IMG/VR virus record: IMGVR_UViG_3300033149_002500
Location: 1-21,963 of that record
DNA length: 21,963 nucleotides
From: a virus
Strand: one strand, 5' to 3'
Part shown: positions 20,605 to 21,963 of the stretch, in pieces
Numbering within the stretch: position 1 is the stretch's first letter
Layout: every line of letters starts with the position of its first letter
Notes under the pieces: generated by a model
What the model was told of the DNA's origin: nothing
The model's database searches: none
The model's input: only the letters and a program-made list of their open reading frames with translations
Position numbers and translations under genes: made by a program

Positions 20605-20674
20605 GGGAGGGGCAAGTCCCTTTATGCAAGTATAGGCGTAGAGCCCTGTCAAATTTTTTTGAACCGCCCCTCCC
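20605..20674 (-). other. GC-rich inverted repeat before endolysin, enclosing a -35-like box
   Basis: GGGAGGGGC (20605-20613) and GCCCCTCCC (20666-20674) are perfect nine-base arms 52 nt apart. Between them, on the minus strand, is TTGACA (20652-20647), followed by TATACT only 12 bp downstream, too close for a standard promoter. Either a weak promoter lies inside the loop or the arms control endolysin translation, as the stem ends 10 nt before ATG 20594. Confidence 0.5.
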
Positions 20675-20680
20675 TTGTTT

Positions 20681-20866
20681 TTATAGGAGACAAACTTTCA
20701 CGACCAACCTTTTGTTTTCGCTATCCGCTATCATTAAAAACCTTTCAAGATATCTGGGGAAATAGAGAGAGAACTCCTCTATTCTCATTTTTGACCTTAA
20801 AGTTTCTTGATAAACCACATCTTCTGTTCCGTGAACCCTCACTCTCCTTCTCACCGTAGGTCTCAT
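20681..20866 (-). CDS. Small basic protein, unknown function (61 aa)
   Basis: Not recognised. The first half is Arg-rich (MRPTVRRRVRVHGTEDVVYQ); the second half is amphipathic (IEEFSLYFPRYLERFLMIA) and ends in a hydrophobic strand (RLVVKVCLL). It has a strong SD (AGGAGG then four A before ATG), unlike most genes here. ATGA overlap with the 55-aa gene upstream shows coupled translation. Located between the first holin-like gene and endolysin, so it may belong to lysis control, but this is only positional. Confidence 0.6.
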   Translation of the reverse strand: MRPTVRRRVRVHGTEDVVYQETLRSKMRIEEFSLYFPRYLERFLMIADSENKRLVVKVCLL

Positions 20867-21030
20867 TTTTCCTCCTCCGTGAAAAAGAAGCGAACTTGAA
20901 CTACTTGACCTCTTGCCTTTGCCAAATCTATCAATACCAATGCCTTTTCAGCCAGTTTCCTCACATCTTTGTATTCTTTCAAAGTTAACTGGTACAAGCG
21001 GATATCGTTCGGAGCGGTGCGGGCTTTCAT
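20863..21030 (-). CDS. Small helical protein with strong SD (55 aa)
   Basis: Gene below the usual cut-off: ATG at 21030, TGA at 20863. The best SD of the window (AGGAGG, seven A, ATG) precedes it. The product begins MKARTAPNDIRLYQLTLKEY, continues with a helix (VRKLAEKALVLIDLAKARG) and a strand VVQVRFFF, and ends TEEEK. No family known. With the 61-aa gene it forms a two-gene cassette whose codons and SD strength differ from those around it, suggesting separate origin. Confidence 0.65.
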   Translation of the reverse strand: MKARTAPNDIRLYQLTLKEYKDVRKLAEKALVLIDLAKARGQVVQVRFFFTEEEK

Positions 21031-21059
21031 TTTTTTGCCTCCTAAAAAGAACGACCTTT

Positions 21060-21296
21060 TTAAGATAATTTATTTTTAATATCTCTTATGTCTTCTCTAA
21101 TTTCAATTAACTCATCTCTTATATGCTGGATATGATTATCAACCTTTTGGTTTAACAACATCAATTGAAATTTCACTTCTTCTTTATTATTGTTATTTTT
21201 TTTATTTTTCAACCACTGAAAAAATTCTTTGATAAAGAAAAGAAAAATTATTCCTACCGCTCCTAATTGTAATAATTCTGGATTTGGACTTGACAT
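21060..21296 (-). CDS. Holin-like protein with one anchor and coiled coil (78 aa)
   Basis: Possible holin or holin-associated protein of the BhlA/UviB or XhlA type. N-terminus outside (MSSPNPELLQLG), one transmembrane helix (AVGIIFLFFIKEFFQWL), a basic stop-transfer run (KNKKNNNNKEE), then a coiled coil (VKFQLMLLNQKVDNHIQHIR, ELIEIREDIRDIKNKL). One anchor plus a cytoplasmic coiled coil of this length is the BhlA layout. Family call is from layout, not a verified match. The gene is preceded by the folded element 21337-21469. Confidence 0.65.
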   Translation of the reverse strand: MSSPNPELLQLGAVGIIFLFFIKEFFQWLKNKKNNNNKEEVKFQLMLLNQKVDNHIQHIRDELIEIREDIRDIKNKLS

Positions 21297-21336
21297 ATAT
21301 TTTTGTTTAATTTATTTTTAAATTAAGGATAAAAAT

Positions 21337-21387
21337 CATTCGGCAGAATCCCTTTAGGTTTGTTTGCCGAATGTTCCTAAAGGGATT
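21337..21387 (-). promoter_or_regulatory. Attenuator-like pair of mutually exclusive hairpins
   Basis: Minus-sense order A1-B1-A2-B2. A: AATCCCTTTAGG with CCTAAAGGGATT (21376-21387 and 21347-21358), 12 bp perfect. B: CATTCGGCA with TGCCGAATG (21365-21373 and 21337-21345), 9 bp perfect, followed by ATTTTTA. B has terminator form; A would prevent B. This is the layout of a transcription attenuator before the 78-aa holin-like gene. Confidence 0.55.
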
Positions 21388-21437
21388 TTGCTTTTAGAGA
21401 AGAGGGCGGGGGGGTTGACTTTTGAACTGTTTGCCAT
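21354..21437 (-). CDS. Possible 27-codon leader peptide
   Basis: ATG at 21437, TAA at 21354. AGGGAGGAGA immediately precedes the ATG, a strong SD though close. The peptide begins MANSSKVNPPALFSKSK and its stop codon lies inside arm A1/A2 of the adjacent hairpin pair. A short translated ORF overlapping alternative hairpins is typical of leader-peptide attenuation. Chance is possible; 27 codons is short. Confidence 0.4.
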   Translation of the reverse strand: MANSSKVNPPALFSKSKIPLGTFGKQT

Positions 21438-21469
21438 TCTCCTCCCTGCTCTCTTCCCTAAAAGCAAAA
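21386..21469. repeat. 22-bp inverted repeat with 40-nt loop in the divergent intergenic region
   Basis: Arms 21386-21407 and 21448-21469 match at 20 of 22 positions, beginning TTTTGCTTTTAG. The loop holds a run of seven G (21408-21414 area), the SD and start of the 27-codon ORF on the minus strand. Beside it, ATTATATAAT supplies TATAAT on both strands for divergent starts. It could be a regulatory RNA fold, a replication or packaging site, or a bidirectional operator. Confidence 0.6.
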
Positions 21470-21494
21470 TATATTATATAATTTTCAAAGAACT

Positions 21495-21692
21495 ATGTTT
21501 CAAAAAATCTTTAAAATTATTTTTCTTCCAATTACTTCTTTTCGGAAACTTCCTTTTGAAAGAAAATGTCTTTTGCTAATCACCCTTGCTATTTTGATAG
21601 GAATTGCGTTTTATTGCTGGGATGTATGGGAGAAACAAATGTATTTTAAAGAGCAGTCTCAATGGTGGAACGAAATTCCGTCTCACAAATAA
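21495..21692 (+). CDS. Lone plus-strand membrane protein, possible moron gene (65 aa)
   Basis: The only convincing rightward gene. A basic N-terminus (MFQKIFKIIFLPITSFRKLP) precedes one transmembrane helix (CLLLITLAILIGIAFYCW, about 29-46) and a polar tail ending QWWNEIPSHK. A TATAAT box lies about 20 nt upstream, leaving a very short leader with no SD. Being opposite to all neighbours, with its own -10 and an inverted repeat over its 3' end, it resembles a moron (an extra gene with its own signals). Single-pass phage membrane proteins can block superinfection or act in lysis; neither is shown. Could be non-coding, but codon pattern and helix look real. Confidence 0.5.
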   Translation: MFQKIFKIIFLPITSFRKLPFERKCLLLITLAILIGIAFYCWDVWEKQMYFKEQSQWWNEIPSHK

Positions 21693-21730
21693 TTATCTCT
21701 TCTTTTTAGGCGGAATTTCTTCCCACCATT
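21661..21730. repeat. Inverted repeat joining the 3' ends of two convergent genes
   Basis: Arms 21661-21680 and 21711-21730 match at 18 of 20 positions, loop 30 nt. Each arm is the end of a coding region, giving WWNEIP on the plus-strand gene and WWEEIP on the minus-strand gene. It can also fold as a hairpin on both transcripts, with a T-rich tract after it on the plus strand, so it may act as a terminator. Confidence 0.7.
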
Positions 21731-21963
21731 CATCTTTTTCTTCTTTTTCCGCTTTTTCCGCTTCTTCTACTCTCCATTCTCCCCAAATTAATATTTTCAA
21801 CCACTTGTCTATATTTTCTTCTCCAAAAGCAGAAATCGCCTCATAAAACCTTTTTCCTTGAATCACCGGCAACCCCGTGACATATCCTACTAACATCGGC
21901 ATTTCTTTTAACGCTTTTTCCCATTGCTTTTTACTCAAATTATACGTAACATCTGCTAATTCT
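21693..21963 (-). CDS. C-terminal end of a gene cut by the right edge, unknown virion-type protein
   Basis: The frame is open to the window end (ELADVTYNLSKKQWEKAL...), so the TTG at 21938 is probably not the start. The visible 89 or so residues include an apolar stretch (MPMLVGYVTGLPVIQGKRFY), then AISAFGEENIDKWLKILIWG, and a Glu/Lys-rich tail ending DEWWEEIPPKKKR. A G-L-P-x-x-Q-x-x-R pattern and an acidic tail recall C-termini of very large phage structural or ejection proteins, from memory and uncertain. It would be the last structural gene before the lysis module. Confidence 0.6.
   Translation of the reverse strand, partial: ELADVTYNLSKKQWEKALKEMPMLVGYVTGLPVIQGKRFYEAISAFGEENIDKWLKILIWGEWRVEEAEKAEKEEKDEWWEEIPPKKKR

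Noticed and set aside
1-21963. Recoded stop codon (TGA or TAG as sense)
   Set aside because: TAA, TAG and TGA all end well-supported genes, for example TGA in terL and TAG in the capsid gene.
1-21963. CRISPR array or tRNA genes
   Set aside because: No regularly spaced repeats beyond the two dyads at 17279-17319, and no cloverleaf recognised by eye; a tRNA scan was not possible.

Overview
This window is a stretch of a tailed bacteriophage or prophage genome. The evidence is a recognisable large terminase, a DUF5681-type small-terminase candidate, a portal, an acidic scaffold, an HK97-fold-like major capsid protein, a fibre-like protein, an endolysin and holin-like membrane proteins, nearly all on the minus strand and tightly packed or overlapping. 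The DNA is AT-rich (about one third GC by eye) and the proteins are rich in Lys, Glu and Ile. Sigma-70-like promoters (TTGACA, 17 bp, extended -10) and a few strong Shine-Dalgarno (SD) sites point to a bacterial host using the standard code: TAA, TAG and TGA all end genes. Most genes lack an obvious SD. The gene content resembles phage-like contigs from low-GC or candidate-phylum bacteria, but the host cannot be named from this sequence.

Layout in the direction of transcription (right to left). At 21963-21693 is the C-terminal end of a gene cut by the window edge. It is followed by a lone plus-strand membrane-protein gene (21495-21692) and a densely folded intergenic element (21337-21469) with a possible 27-codon leader ORF. 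Next come a lysis module (holin-like 21060-21296, two small genes, endolysin 20169-20594, second holin-like 19896-20096) and a terminator at 19844-19868. A strong promoter at 19812-19840 then starts an early/recombination module: small zinc-ribbon proteins, a Rad52-family annealing protein, a PD-(D/E)XK nuclease and a winged-helix protein beside two tandem dyads that could be iterons or operators. A run of small accessory genes (16.9-13.7 kb) follows, including several too short for standard gene calling: a 57-aa zinc ribbon and a 50-aa RGG-rich protein. Next are a nuclease-fold-like protein, a DNA methyltransferase, small and large terminase, and a second promoter (9831-9859) in front of the morphogenesis genes. 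Those are portal (frame-broken in this sequence), small head-associated proteins, scaffold, major capsid protein, two short membrane-anchored proteins, a coiled-coil protein and a 776-aa fibre-like protein.

The order fits a modular phage with lysis at the end of one late transcript, then early recombination and replication genes, then packaging and head genes; tail genes probably lie beyond the left edge. Beyond the genes, the window has unusual non-coding structure. AAGGTCG occurs ten times on the coding strand and I saw none on the other strand; it often lies just after a stop codon and commonly about 40 nt before the next start. GC-rich stem-loops end 7-10 nt before the start codons of portal, scaffold, Rad52 and endolysin. 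Interlocked inverted repeats lie in front of the Rad52 and 78-aa holin-like genes. These suggest RNA-level control, which is an inference.
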